Below the pieces are notes generated by a model that ran no database searches, had not been told where the DNA came from, and saw only the letters and a program-made list of their open reading frames with translations. Positions 46,746 to 57,388 of a DNA stretch of 64,000 nt are shown piece by piece. The stretch is taken from contig NC_081339.1 in NCBI RefSeq assembly GCF_022539665.2, positions 1,612,001 to 1,676,000 of the forward strand, given 5' to 3'. The DNA comes from Daphnia carinata. Lineage: Eukaryota; Arthropoda; Branchiopoda; Diplostraca; Daphniidae. The stretch's first letter is position 1. Every line of letters starts with the position of its first letter. A program made the position numbers and the translations under genes.

Positions 46746-47008
46746 TGTCAGAAAAACTGACGTCCGACTCGCAAAGCCCGGCCGGACCTTGGAGAGAAAA
46801 TGAAGACGGGAACCCGGGAGACGGAGGCATGGAACCTCCAGGCGGAGAAATCCGGCCAAACCCCGGGACCTATAAGGGACCTACCGTACAACGGACGGGA
46901 GAGTAAGCGTGGCCGGAGAAAGGTCCTCTGGCGCCGCCAGACTGGATAATGAAAACCCGGGAGCCCAGAATATGATATTGTAATATGTTGCCTATCCTTA
47001 CGTACAGT
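46746..47008 (+). mobile_element. Truncated BEL/Pao LTR
   Basis: It starts TGTCAGAAAAACTGACGTCC, parallel to 44495, and shares GGCGCCGCC and ATATGATATTGTAATA with that LTR in the same order. It stops being alignable near 47008, long before the TATA region. Confidence 0.6.
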
Positions 47009-47317
47009 ATGTTCCAAAAAAAATCCGTCTACCCCCCTTAAAAAAATGCCCCCTATCAACGTATAGCTAAGTTATTTAGTAGTTTAGGTGGGTTATGTTA
47101 GAATATGGGAAAATGCGGGAAAAAATGCGGTAGCCGTTACCATAGAAACGAGACATGAATGAGCTCGTGTCTCGAATCACTAAGGGGTGACACAAATTGC
47201 CGTTAGGCAAAGCCAAAAATTTTTACAAATCTACTGGAAAATTGTTTTTGCACTAGGCTACGAGAGACATACTTCGGGATGGGAAGCCTCGTCTCCATGG
47301 TAACTAATATAATGAAT

Positions 47318-47637
47318 CATGGCATACGCGCCTTTTTCAAAATCTTTGTTCTTATGCGTTAAATTAGTATAAAACGGGGGTTGGATTATAAATCTGATAC
47401 TGTTCATAAAAATGTTTCGCGAAAATCACGCAAAACAATCAATTTCGTGAAATTTGATTTACTGAGTACCCGGCTAGGCCTAACGATATCACAGACGTTC
47501 TTTCCGCAACAGTTAATTGTTTTGCGCTAATTTCGTGAAATATTTTTATAAACTGTAGCAGTTTTATAATCCAACCCCCGTTTTATACTAATTTAACGCA
47601 TAAGAACAACCATTTTGAAAAAGGCGCGTATGCCATG
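47318..47637. repeat. Long hairpin: inverted arms of about 125 bp
   Basis: The left arm starts CATGGCATACGCGCC and includes TTAGTATAAAACGGGGG. The right arm ends GGCGCGTATGCCATG. The outer 75 bp (47318-47392 against 47563-47637) match almost perfectly, and weaker pairing continues inwards to leave a loop of about 70 bp. It abuts the BEL protease remnant directly. A fold-back MITE is the simplest reading. Confidence 0.8.
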
Positions 47638-48204
47638 ATAGACTCAGGGAGCGAAAGAACGTTCATACGACAGAGTCTAATCAGAAGATTAAAAGCAGAT
47701 GAAGAAGAGGCAGAAATAAAGGTGACTACGTTTGGGTCAAACCAAGCGGGAAGCGCAGTACTGAAGACGTACAGCGTATGGATGACACCCGAGAAGCAGG
47801 GGAAGATAAACATTAAGGCCACGGCGATAAAATACGTGGCAAAGGCAACCCCCAAAGTCCGGTCGAAGCTGGTAGAAATCTTGACGGAACAGGGGGAGAA
47901 AATAGCGGATGAAAGACATTTCTAGCCCGATAATAGAACAGAATTCGACACGATAATAGGATGTGACTATTACTGGCAAATTCTGAAACATCAGACGAGA
48001 CAGGGCCAGACGACTCAGTGGCGTGCGCCAGTAAGCTGGGGTGGATTATTTTTGGAGCACCCTCAGCGGAAGGTCAGAAGGAAGTATCGGCAAACGTGAT
48101 TACACAAACCGACGGGAAAAAGGCGATAGTAGACTTCTAGGAGTTTTGGGCCATGGAACACATGGGAGTAACACCCCAAGAGTTAGAAGATCCGGGGTCA
48201 GGCT
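47638..48204 (+). pseudogene. BEL/Pao protease remnant
   Basis: The frame opens with the retropepsin-like IDSGSERTFIRQSLIRRLK and continues to an early stop at 47923-47925. Beyond it, GCDYYWQILK and, in a shifted frame, LGWIIFGAPSAEGQK and FWAMEHMGV are recognisable. This order (protease, GCDyyW, LGWi.fG) is usual between Gag and reverse transcriptase in BEL elements. The remnant is cut at 48204 by the hAT-like segment. Confidence 0.7.
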
Positions 48205-50035
48205 TGCCGTGAGCGCGCACAAAATTTGAGCGAATTTGCGCTCCACTTAACGGCATTTGAGCGTGATTGCCGCTACGCTCAAAAAAAATTTGCGATGAGT
48301 ACCCGCACAAAACGTGTCATTACCAAAGAAAATAGCGCCAGCTACCGGTCGATACCATAACTATTTTCTAATTTATTGCAGTCGACGCTTTTAAAAATCA
48401 CTAGCCATGCACACACTAGTCATGCCAGTATCTTTCCCTAGGCAACCGCGGGGATGTAGTGCAGTCTTCAGATGCACCAGGCGCATAAAAAGCTTTCACT
48501 CTCTGATGGACAAGTTAGCCACTCACAATATAATTTAGAATGTCAGACTGAGAGTTTTTTTAATATGAAAGTGTTGACTCTGGTGACCCCATGAATGAAA
48601 GTTGTACAAGTGGAAGCGTCAGGTAATACACAATATGTTTCATGCACTACTTTTATAAGGATGGTTATCAGTTTTCAAAATTTTATTTTGTTAACATGTT
48701 TTCCTATTTACATTTTATTGTACCAGATAGACGAAAGTGAGCCTTCCACCTGAATTATTTGAATTTATGGTTGATCTTGAAGGGAAAAAAGCTAGCATGT
48801 ATAAATGCCTTTTCAAAGGTTGCAAGGTAAAGATATAAAGAGATGGCACACCGAAGTACCTCATTGTCAAGAACGATTCAAGATGCAATGCTAAGCGGCA
48901 TTATTTGGTATTTTATTATTTACCCTGGTATAGTTTGGAGTATTAAATGATATGTACATTTATGCAGGCACGTGATCCCAACAACCAACTAGGGCACAAA
49001 GAAAAGTGGAAAGTAGCTATGGAAAAGTTACGTAGCAAAGATAAATTTGATTTCGTCATTCCAGGTCTGGCTAACCAGCATTTTGTAAATCAGACTGACT
49101 TCGATGAACACATTATAGTAATCTCCAAGTACCATTCAACAATTTGATATATTAATAATTGTGATTCATTCTTTTAAAGAATTTTCTCATTGTGGATATT
49201 TTGCCTCTTAATGTAGTTGAGAAGCCAGGTTTCAAGAAACTTATGTCTTGTTTAGCTCCTCATTTAAAACTACATGGCAGAACATACTACACGGAAATGC
49301 TAGAAAAAAAATTCTTGGACAGAAAACAGCAACTGAAACAAGCACTAGTACATTGCAGTGATGCAGCCACAACAATTGATGCTTGGACGTGCAGAAGAAA
49401 GTCTTACTTAGGCGAAACAATCCACTGGTTTGACAAGAACAGTCGGAAACGAAAGAATGCCTGTCTTGCATGCCGTCGCATAATGGGCATCACACGTATG
49501 ATGTTTTGGCCAACCTTATAGAGTCAATTCATGACGAATTTCAATTGAAAGAAAAATTGCGTGGAGCTACGACTGACAATGAGTCGAATTTTGTAAAGTA
49601 CTTTAGGGAAAAAGGTGCTTCTTCGACGCTTCCTAATTATGAAGAACAAATAAGTCAAGAAATAGGTGAAATTCATATAAAAAAGTAAATTGTCAATTGA
49701 AGTTAAATAATTCTTTTTTTAGTAGAACATCAACAATTAATCGATGACAAGGACAACGAGGATGACATGGTCTACTTCGAAATAGGAGATATTTTGGATG
49801 ATATTTCGCTGGCAACCACACAAATTGAACACCAATATGTTAGTCTCCCTGTGCACAGAAGATGTGCTAAACATTTAATGAACCTAATAGCGCAATTGGA
49901 TGTCTTGAAGATCCCGGATAAGTATTTTAAAGCATTAAGAGCAGGTGTCTTCGAAAAGTTAAAAAAAAATTGTAGAACAAGCAAAGCTCTAGTTCCCTGA
50001 GTTCGGATGTAATAATGCGCCATTTAGGAAGACTT
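48205..50035 (+). pseudogene. hAT transposase relic inserted in the BEL element
   Basis: The left end is CAGGCTTGCCGTGAGCGCGC, a hAT-style terminus. A BED-type zinc-finger remnant follows (MYKCLFKGCKVKI, stop, then CNAKRHY). The hAT transposase pieces include EKPGFKKLMSCLAPHLKLHG, TTIDAWTCRRKSYLGETIHW, ACLACRRIMG, HTYDVLANLIESIHDEF, TTDNESNFVKYF and LPVHRRCAKHLMNLIAQLD. Several frame changes and stops are present. The right terminal repeat and the dimerisation domain are missing, and the sequence goes directly into BEL integrase near 50040, so a deletion followed insertion. Confidence 0.8.
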
Positions 50036-50051
50036 ATTACTGACGTATGTC

Positions 50052-50525
50052 ACAGACGACAACAATGAGCCTCTAACGCCGAAACAACTCATCTCGGGAT
50101 ACAGGCAAAATCAGAAACACCCGGTAGACGACGAGAAGAGAGAATACGCGGACAGGGTACCATTAACAAAGAGAGAAAGAATAAGAAGGAACCTGCTAGC
50201 AGCCTGGTGGGAAGACTTCTACAAAGAATACGTGACAGACCTCGAAAAATTTCATTGCCCGACACCGGGCAGGACGAAACAGGTCGAAGTCGGCCAAGTA
50301 GTCTTGATACATGACGAGAACTCCAAGAGAACGAAATGGAAAGTAGGGAGAGTAGCCAAATTGAACCCAGGCTCAGACAACAAATTCAGGAGAGTGGCGG
50401 TATTAGTCGCCGACAAATTTAAAGGCAAAGGAGAATTTAAAGCGAGGACTCTGGTCTTATATGAAATTTCAGCGACCGAATCTAAGACATTAACGATGTT
50501 TAATGTAGGTTCTTTTTTCAAATAG
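50052..50525 (+). pseudogene. BEL/Pao integrase C-terminal fragment, second copy
   Basis: Open frame with NEPLTPKQLISGYRQNQKHP, REYADRVPLTKRERIRRNLL, AAWWEDFYKEYVTDLEKFH, VEVGQVVLIHDENSKRTKW and GRVAKLNPGSDNKFRRVAVL. It ends at a TAG at 50523-50525. This is the BEL/Pao integrase tail without its catalytic core. Its end (TESKTLTMFNVG) lies in the 70-bp segment also found at 44321-44395. Confidence 0.75.
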
Positions 50526-51679
50526 GTAGATATGTCGGAGTAGGTCTAACGGGAGTTGATTTTCGTTTTCTGTAAAGGTAGGTCTGTCTGGGTAGGGCTG
50601 TCATTTTTTGGGGTAGGTCTGTCAAAACCTCTAGGTAGGGGAGACTGGGGTGAGCCGGGACATTGGGTGAAGCGGGACAGCTGGAGGAAAAATGGGATGC
50701 ATTGATTTAAAATTTCAAAAAAATTACATATTATTGGTGTAGATGTTTCCTATTTAGGGTAAAAGTTTTAAACGAATAAGTAAATAAATACAAAAGTTAT
50801 TAAGAAAATTAAAAAAACGGTATTTTTTTCCTTAAATTTTTCGCCGCCATTTAGCGTTTTTCTTCGCAATACTACAAATAGTTAATATTTTATACATACA
50901 AGCATGTTGTTTATCCATTTCTCTATCGTTTGCAAAAAAAAATTATTTTAGGACCATTATTTTGGGGCGAAATTGTATTTTTACCAAAAGACTTTTTTGG
51001 GGGCTGGTTGGGACAGCAGATGTGCCTGAAATGGGACAGTAGTGGGTGGGGTTAAGGGCAGAGCTACAAAAATAGTACTATACTAATTAGTAAAAAAATT
51101 ACCTATTATTAAATTTATTGTTTTAAATAAAATTTCCTTAATGTTTTTAACGTTACCCATGTCACCTAGGAGGTTTTTTCACAGAATATTAGCAACCAAA
51201 TATCGATTTTAGTAATCGATTTCCTAAGCCCGGCCCCTTCATTTTTTTCCCTATCATTTTATAAGGAATTTCTTATGCTATAAGGAAAATTATTCATTTA
51301 CATCTTAATAGCAAATAAAACTTTTCTCAAATAAAAAGTTCATTTAGTAGTATCCTGCTGATTTATTACAATTTTTTAATGTATTTTATAAGTATAAACT
51401 GAGGCTGTCCCACATTACCCACCCTAGTGTCCCATTTCACCCAACACCACAGGCTCCTCCCTCAAATTTTTCAGAACTTTAAAATTCTGTAGACGGTACA
51501 CAATTTCTTCTAAAATTCTGAAAAAAATCATGGAGGTAAAGGAAGAGGAGGGCAATATATTGAGCCAATCAAAAAGAAAATTGAGTAATTTGTGTCGAAG
51601 ATATGAACGAAAAACAAAACGTGTCCCAACACACCCCAGTCTCCCCTACTTAGACGGGGGGTACCACTGTCTCTATCCC
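50526..51679. mobile_element. Partial second copy of the 30-bp-repeat element, split by a MITE
   Basis: 50526-50637 carries GTAGGTCTGTC-type subterminal repeats closely like 31120-31195. After the MITE, 51649-51679 ends in CCACTGTCTCTATCCC, matching the terminal repeat of the element at 26325-31229. Only its right end is present. Confidence 0.7.
50638..51646. mobile_element. pogo-type MITE, 1.0 kb
   Basis: The ends are GGGGAGACTGGGGTGAGCCG and, reverse-complemented, GGGGAGACTGGGGTGTGTTG, each followed by GGGACA. TA lies on both sides (50636-50637, 51647-51648). No coding capacity was found. Repeated TGGGACA/TGTCCCA words lie inside. The ends match those of the pogo-like element at 39363-42099, a possible source of transposase. 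Confidence 0.85.
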
Positions 51680-52159
51680 GATGCTTGATGTTATGATTAT
51701 TGAAACGAAACTTAATTCATTTGACTTCTGGCATTGTCATCTTACAAATACGTCGGGTATCAATTAATCAGTAATATTTACATGTGTAGAATTATTCTTT
51801 ATATATATATATATATTGGCTGGCAAGATTGCCTAATCCTTCAGGACTGAAACGCTCTTGAATGTCAAGTGATATTCCATCGATGAGCAAATATATGACA
51901 AAAGCTATTGCAGGTATGTAGAGGTCAGGTGCATTCAGTTCATATCGAGGTTGGACTGGTTCGTCCGGATTGTACTTGACCGACCAGTCCTAAGTACAAA
52001 GAGAATGAATTACGTTATTAATCTCCAATTTACGTACAACAATTGTACTATTTTAACAAAGCTTAATCTATGCGTGAAAGCGAATACAAGAAGAGCCTAT
52101 TTCTTTGCGACATAAGCTGTGTCCACTGAAAAATAGTACTTTATTCAGGACGTTGAAAC

Positions 52160-52310
52160 CAGAATTGAAACGAGCTTCGCGTGAGCTTGAGCTTTTCGTG
52201 AGCGCGCTCACTCTTTTGGTGAGCTTTGAGCTTGAGCGCGCTCTTTTTAAAAATGCGAGCTTGAGCGTGAGCTTTTTGCCCATGAGCGAGAAGCTCACAG
52301 AATGCCATCT
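52160..52310. repeat. Cluster of GAGCTTGAGC / GAGCGCGCTC words
   Basis: Over about 150 bp, GTGAGCTTGAGC, GAGCGCGCTC and GAGCTTTGAGC recur in both orientations. Similar TGAGCG words lie at the hAT-like end at 48215-48285, so this may be the end of a related hAT element or MITE. Confidence 0.55.
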
Positions 52311-52502
52311 ATGAACCAAAATTAAACGTTTTTACAAAAAATTTAACGTCAAACAAGGTCCAATCTTGAAGTTTAAACTGAAAAGCAGGCTGGCTTGAAC
52401 TTGATAGTTGACATCTAAGTGCTAACTTCTTTAACAATTAGTGCAGTGTTACTGTAACGTAGACTTGTAAGTAAATTTCCTTATTGTTTTTTCTAGCGGA
52501 AC

Positions 52503-52580
52503 CTATTGCTACGAATTCTTTCGTTGCAATAACGGCTTTTTCCCCTATTGCAACGAAAGATTTCGTTGCACTTAAAAGTG
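52503..52580 (+). repeat. Two tandem 42-bp palindromic units
   Basis: CTATTGCTACGAATTCTTTC and CTATTGCAACGAAAGATTTC start two units with GTTGCA second halves and the TTTTTCCC spacer. This is the same family as 14338-14492. Confidence 0.75.
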
Positions 52581-53603
52581 TTCCACCCTATCGTAACAAA
52601 AGATCCCTAGGTATATTTGAGTCTTTAATTAGCAATTTTTAGCCTATTTTTCTTCCTTCGTAGTAGAATTCTTCTTTTTGATTTTTTTTTTCGGCTGGTC
52701 ATTTTTTCCCTTCCACCTACGCCTTTGTGGGGCATTTTTTGAATTACCTCACCCTCCTCTACAACTTCCAAATGAATCCGAAAGTCAGGCAACGATTTCG
52801 CGTCTTTAAACAATAGAAACAGAAGTCAATTTGCCTTATTATGCAAGTAAAACTTGCTCCTCATGTCGTCGAAAAATCGATATTTAACTATTTATAATTG
52901 GTGCCCTGAAAAAAAATGAAAAGAAAAGATGGCAAATCACATTAGTAAACTTGATACGCTGAAGGTAAACTAGTTGCATAAAAACAAACGAAAAGTTATA
53001 AAAATTTTACATAGTATTTACTTAAACTCGACGTTTTCTAGAAAAAAACTGGAAGAACCAATACCCCGGTTTCCGTCAGAATGTAAAATATACCTTCCAT
53101 TTTTCTTTGCTCCGTTCTCGTACGGTATCCTTGGACTTTTGATTTAGAAATGACCTTTGAAATAAGCAGACAACTTTTCAATTCGTCTCAGCAAAAGACG
53201 AAATGGACAACTTTGAAATCGATTGTCGATTATGTTTTCTGTGATCCATTTTTACGTGCATTTTGCTTGAGCTTTAAAAGCTGCGTCTATACTAGAAGTT
53301 TTACGGAAAAGTTACGGTCATACAGGCATAAAGGCATACAGTCTTACTGTCACGCTATTTCAGTTTTTCCGTAACGCAATCTATACTGCACATAGGTTTA
53401 TAGACATCATACGGAAAATGGGCGTTATAGAAGGCGGAGCAACCTTTTGGTAGTTCCTGCACATCCCGCTAGGCAAACTTTGTTATCAAAACAAACAAGT
53501 GTCAACTCAAATCTGTCTGTTTCAAGTGTTGATGAAACAAGTCTCGAAGTTTCGTTCTTCCTGAAGTATTCGCTTAACTGTGTATTTTGTTAAATTTTAA
53601 GCC

Positions 53604-55147
53604 ATGGATCTTAGTTTAGACCAGCTTATTGAAACCACAGAAATTGTTTTGATGTTATCACTTATGTGGAAGATAAGAAAAATGATGAAGGAACGTCAAC
53701 ATCGAAGGAAACATCCTCTTGGTAATCTGTCATATACGTTTCATAATATTCAAACTTGAAATTTCATAATTGATTTTAAAAAATTCATGAAGGTCGTAGG
53801 TGGACTCGTCTACACAATACGCAAGAAAACCGGGATACCCATTCATGGTATCATACTTTATTACAACCTGCTGCTCTCCGTGATGTAAAACAGTTTCACA
53901 ACTGGACTAGAATGAGCCCTACAGCTTTCAACGCTCTTGCTGACAAACTTAGTACTAGTAATCTTGTCAATAAACAGATCACAAGAATGAGGAAACCAAT
54001 ATCAGTTGGTAATGCTCTATAACTTCATAACTAACGATTTTCTCATATTATTAACATTTTATTTCAATTCAGGGGAACGATTAGCAATTACATTGAGATA
54101 CTATGGAACGGGCGATAATTTAAAGACGATTGTGGCCGGTTATTGCGTGGGACACGCCACAGCGTATAAAATTGTTGTGGACACGGGTATCGCCATTTAC
54201 AAAGCGTTGGTACCCGACTATTTGAAAGTTCCAGACATTACCAAGTGGAGAAAGATAGCCATCCAGTTCTCAAAAATGTGGAATTTTCCGAATTGTATTG
54301 GAGCAATAGATGGAAAACATATTGCTATGCAATCACCGCCAAATGCAGGATCCGACTACTTCAATTACAAAAACTTTCACAGCATAATCCTTATGGCGAT
54401 GTGCGACGCGCAATACAAATTTACGATGGTAGATCTTGGAGCGTATGGCAGAGAAGGCGATAGAAATGTGTACAACACATCTATCATCTCCAAGAAACTC
54501 GCTGAAGGTACTCTTGGAATCCCACCGTCATGCAAACTTCCGTATTCAAATACGATCCTACCGCATTGCATTGTGGGCGACGATGCATTTCCATTGAAGC
54601 CGTATTTGCTGAAACCATTTGCCGGTCGGTGTACAGGAACGATGCCTAGGGATGAACGTATTTTTAATTATAGGTACGTTTAAAGTGAAGTATGGTAATC
54701 ATTATTATTCTCTTGAATATGCAGGACTGAATTTTGTTAATAATTAATAGGTTGTCACGCGCACGAAGGGTAATCGAGAATGCTTTTGGCATTCTTGCAG
54801 GCCGCTGGAGACTATTTCGAAAGCCCATTATTGCCAAAACGGAAAACATCGAACATTACACCAGAGCTTGTATTGTGCTGCACAACTATTTAATTGAAAT
54901 GGACCAACAATACGCTAGTAGAGGATATGCTGATCATTTTAATGCCGATGGGACGTTGATCGAAGGTGGTTGGCGTTCCGAGGAAGGTGGGCTAAAATCA
55001 ATTCCCTCCAGAAGTGGTATGAATTTTAGTCATGAAGCAAAAGCCGTCCGTGTTTCTTTCAAAAACTACTTCAATTCGGAGGAGGGCGACGTGCCATGGC
55101 AAAATGCTGCTGTTGATAATGATGGATTCGATCCATGTGATAATTAA
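53604..55147 (+). CDS. HARBI1-like Harbinger transposase, four exons, apparently intact
   Basis: Exons 53604-53721, 53793-54008, 54073-54673 and 54751-55147 join in phase to give 443 aa without a stop. The N-terminus has RRWTRLHNTQENRDTHSWYH. The middle has GERLAITLRYYGTGDNLKTI. The catalytic domain holds FPNCIGAIDGKHI (D191), CDAQYKFTMVDLGAYGREGD (D241), IVGDDAFPLKPYLLKP (D281) and SRARRVIENAFGILAGRW (E321), the conserved acidic positions of this superfamily. The last exon ends GFDPCDN. The start ATG has no in-frame competitor upstream in its exon. It could be active or recently so. Domestication as a host gene is less likely because the terminal repeats are still present. Confidence 0.88.
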
Positions 55148-55400
55148 CAACTAATTGTTGATCAATCGGCTTGTCCAAACCCTTCAATATTACAGGTTTT
55201 TTTGTAAACCACCAGTTATGTATTATTTTTATATACAAAATGAGTATAGTGTGCCACATGAGTATAATTACCTGGAGAATTGTTTATGAAAATATTTTAA
55301 TGTTGTTGCTGAAAGTTTATTCAATTAAGCTTTCTTGACAAGAATGAGATCTGTGTTCACACGCGCAGGAGCGCATTGGTGCTTTAAGAAAACAAATGAA

Positions 55401-56787
55401 TCATTTAAACTTATGTTCAAACATGGCCATTTCCATTGCGTGTCTAATTCTTTCACGGGACTTCTCATTTGGAATATCGGCTAAACGCCTGGCAAAATTG
55501 CTGCAGTATTGCAACAATTCGTCGTAAACTGGATCATTATTACGCGTTTTCGACCTTTCATCCTCTTGTACGCTTTTGGTTTTGTTCCTCAAACTGCTCG
55601 ACAAGGCATCAAGAGTGTTCACCATTGACTGTTGCAAAGCTGCATCACCGTCTTCTAGCTTGCGTTTTTTTCTAAATGGTTTTTCCCCTGACGGGCTGGC
55701 AATTTCGGAAAATCCATGTGTAACACCTACAATGATCGTATGACGCAATCGAGTTATACTGACAAATGTATGACTTGCAACCATCAACTACCATTTCCTG
55801 ATGATGTCGAATTCTTATTACAAGCTGGAGATGGCGTCTTGAAGACATCACGATCAAAATCTGCAACATTGCTAGCGGACGCCGTGGAATTGGTATCACC
55901 TGTTGTACTATTGATAGTGGACATGTCATTCATCCAATCATCATCTGTTTCAAATGAAAATATTAGCTTTTCATTCACTCTGCATGAACACAATAGTTGT
56001 CAGGAGAAATTGTATTAACCTTCATCATCGGGCGCTGCTGAGTTCTGCGCATACTCTTCAGAAATGCAGAACGTTTCTATTTCGTCAGGCTGGAAACCTT
56101 CAGGTGCTGTTTCAATGTCTTCAATCACCTCATGTGGCATTTCCTTCCGTACAACACTTGCACATTCAGCTGTTGATACATCACTGGTATCGCCACAGTT
56201 TGATTGTCGCCTGATGAATATAATGGTAATATTAATGTCAATAATCAAATTCTTTAAACAAAATTTTAGCATCATAGAATACTGTCGCTGTTTAATGTGC
56301 TTGTCCAGAAAGTCCATTTGTTTGTAGAACCAAGAAGGAGTTCTCGAAGGAGTTGCATGTGATCCACTTGGTGGCTGTTTGTTCAACATCTTTCTTTCTT
56401 TGGTGTAGCCTACCTATCTTTGAACGATTGCCATGTATCCTTCACCTCAGCAGGGGCTGTAAATGCAACAAAAAAGGACCACGATTAAAGTTTGATATGC
56501 ATTATTGTAATGGTGCTTTTACTGCAATAAAATTGGGCTGCAATTGTTGCCCTGGCTTGTGCTTGAACTTGTCCGTTCTTGTAATCATGCAATGCTGTGT
56601 CATACAATACAGGATGATTTTTTATACACAAAATGAACCTCTCGATGTCTTGTGTTTCCAGTTTCAGTCTAAAAAATATTAAAATTTTACAAAAACTGAG
56701 CAAAAGCAACCAATACAATTCAATTATTTACCTTTCTGTTATTTTCTTTGGAGATTTCTTCTTGTTTGGAGATAGTTTAGGCCCCAT
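55401..56787 (-). CDS. MADF-like accessory gene of the Harbinger element, multi-exon
   Basis: The minus strand starts MGPKLSPNKKKSPKKITE (56787-56732), followed in phase from 56668 by LKLETQDIERFILCIKNHPV and LYDTALHDYKNG, the beginning of a MADF DNA-binding domain. A later exon near 56455-56413 gives AEVKDTWQSFKDR, the end of that domain. Acidic middle exons (around 56215-56015 and 55990-55785) and a C-terminal exon with SRERIRHAMEMAMFEHKFK follow. Harbinger elements usually carry a second DNA-binding (Myb/SANT or MADF) protein that helps bring the transposase to DNA. Not all splice sites were resolved, so intactness is unproven. Confidence 0.65.
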
Positions 56788-57388
56788 GTTTTTGATATCG
56801 TTTATTTTTCAAATTTAAATTTTTAAATACACACGAAAACTGTGGGATACGAACATCAACAAACAATGTTGCAGTTATGTGTTGTTGTACTAATAAAAAG
56901 TATTTAAAAATATATACTTCATTCTCATTGGTTGAATCTTACGGAAGCTCTCGCTTACGGAAAAAGTTTGAAACATTTCAAACTTTTTTTCTTACAGACA
57001 TACAGGCAAAAAGGCATACGGTTACGGAAAATCGCTAGTGTAGATTGCACGGAATAAGCTTTCCGTATGTCTGTATCGATTCAGTATGGCCGTATGCCTG
57101 TAACTTGTCTGTAAAAATTGCCAGTATAGACGCAGCTTTAGATATTAGACAAAATTAGGTGGAAAGTAAGGAAATCAAACGACAAAGAGCTAAGTCTAAT
57201 GTAAAGAATTAACGAATGAAAATATCGAAGTTTTTCCACGTCGCCACTCCCAGGACTAATTTGATGAATAATGTGGTGACGGAGGCATAGCTGCCGAACT
57301 TTTATAGCCCATGAAGGTTCTAGATTTTGTTGAAAAGGCTGTTATGTATGTAAATTCATAACCAAAATTATATTTCCTATTGATATAG

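Larger units (their letters stand above)
51690..53277. other. Interval with small repeats only
   Basis: It contains a short (AT)n run at about 51803-51816, the GAGCTTGAGC cluster, the 42-bp palindromic units, and otherwise unrecognised AT-rich sequence. Confidence 0.4.
53278..57138. mobile_element. PIF/Harbinger transposon, 3.9 kb, two genes
   Basis: The left end AAGCTGCGTCTATACTAG and the right end, reverse-complemented AAGCTGCGTCTATACTGG, form terminal inverted repeats, followed by subterminal TTACGGAAA- and CATACAGGC-like words in both orientations. Flanks are TAA on the left and TAG on the right, one base short of a perfect 3-bp duplication as expected for this superfamily. Inside are a HARBI1-like transposase (plus) and a MADF-like gene (minus), converging. 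It appears to be the least damaged element in the window. Confidence 0.9.

Noticed and set aside
51800-51816. (AT)n microsatellite
   Set aside because: Too short to be informative; mentioned only as part of the interval description.
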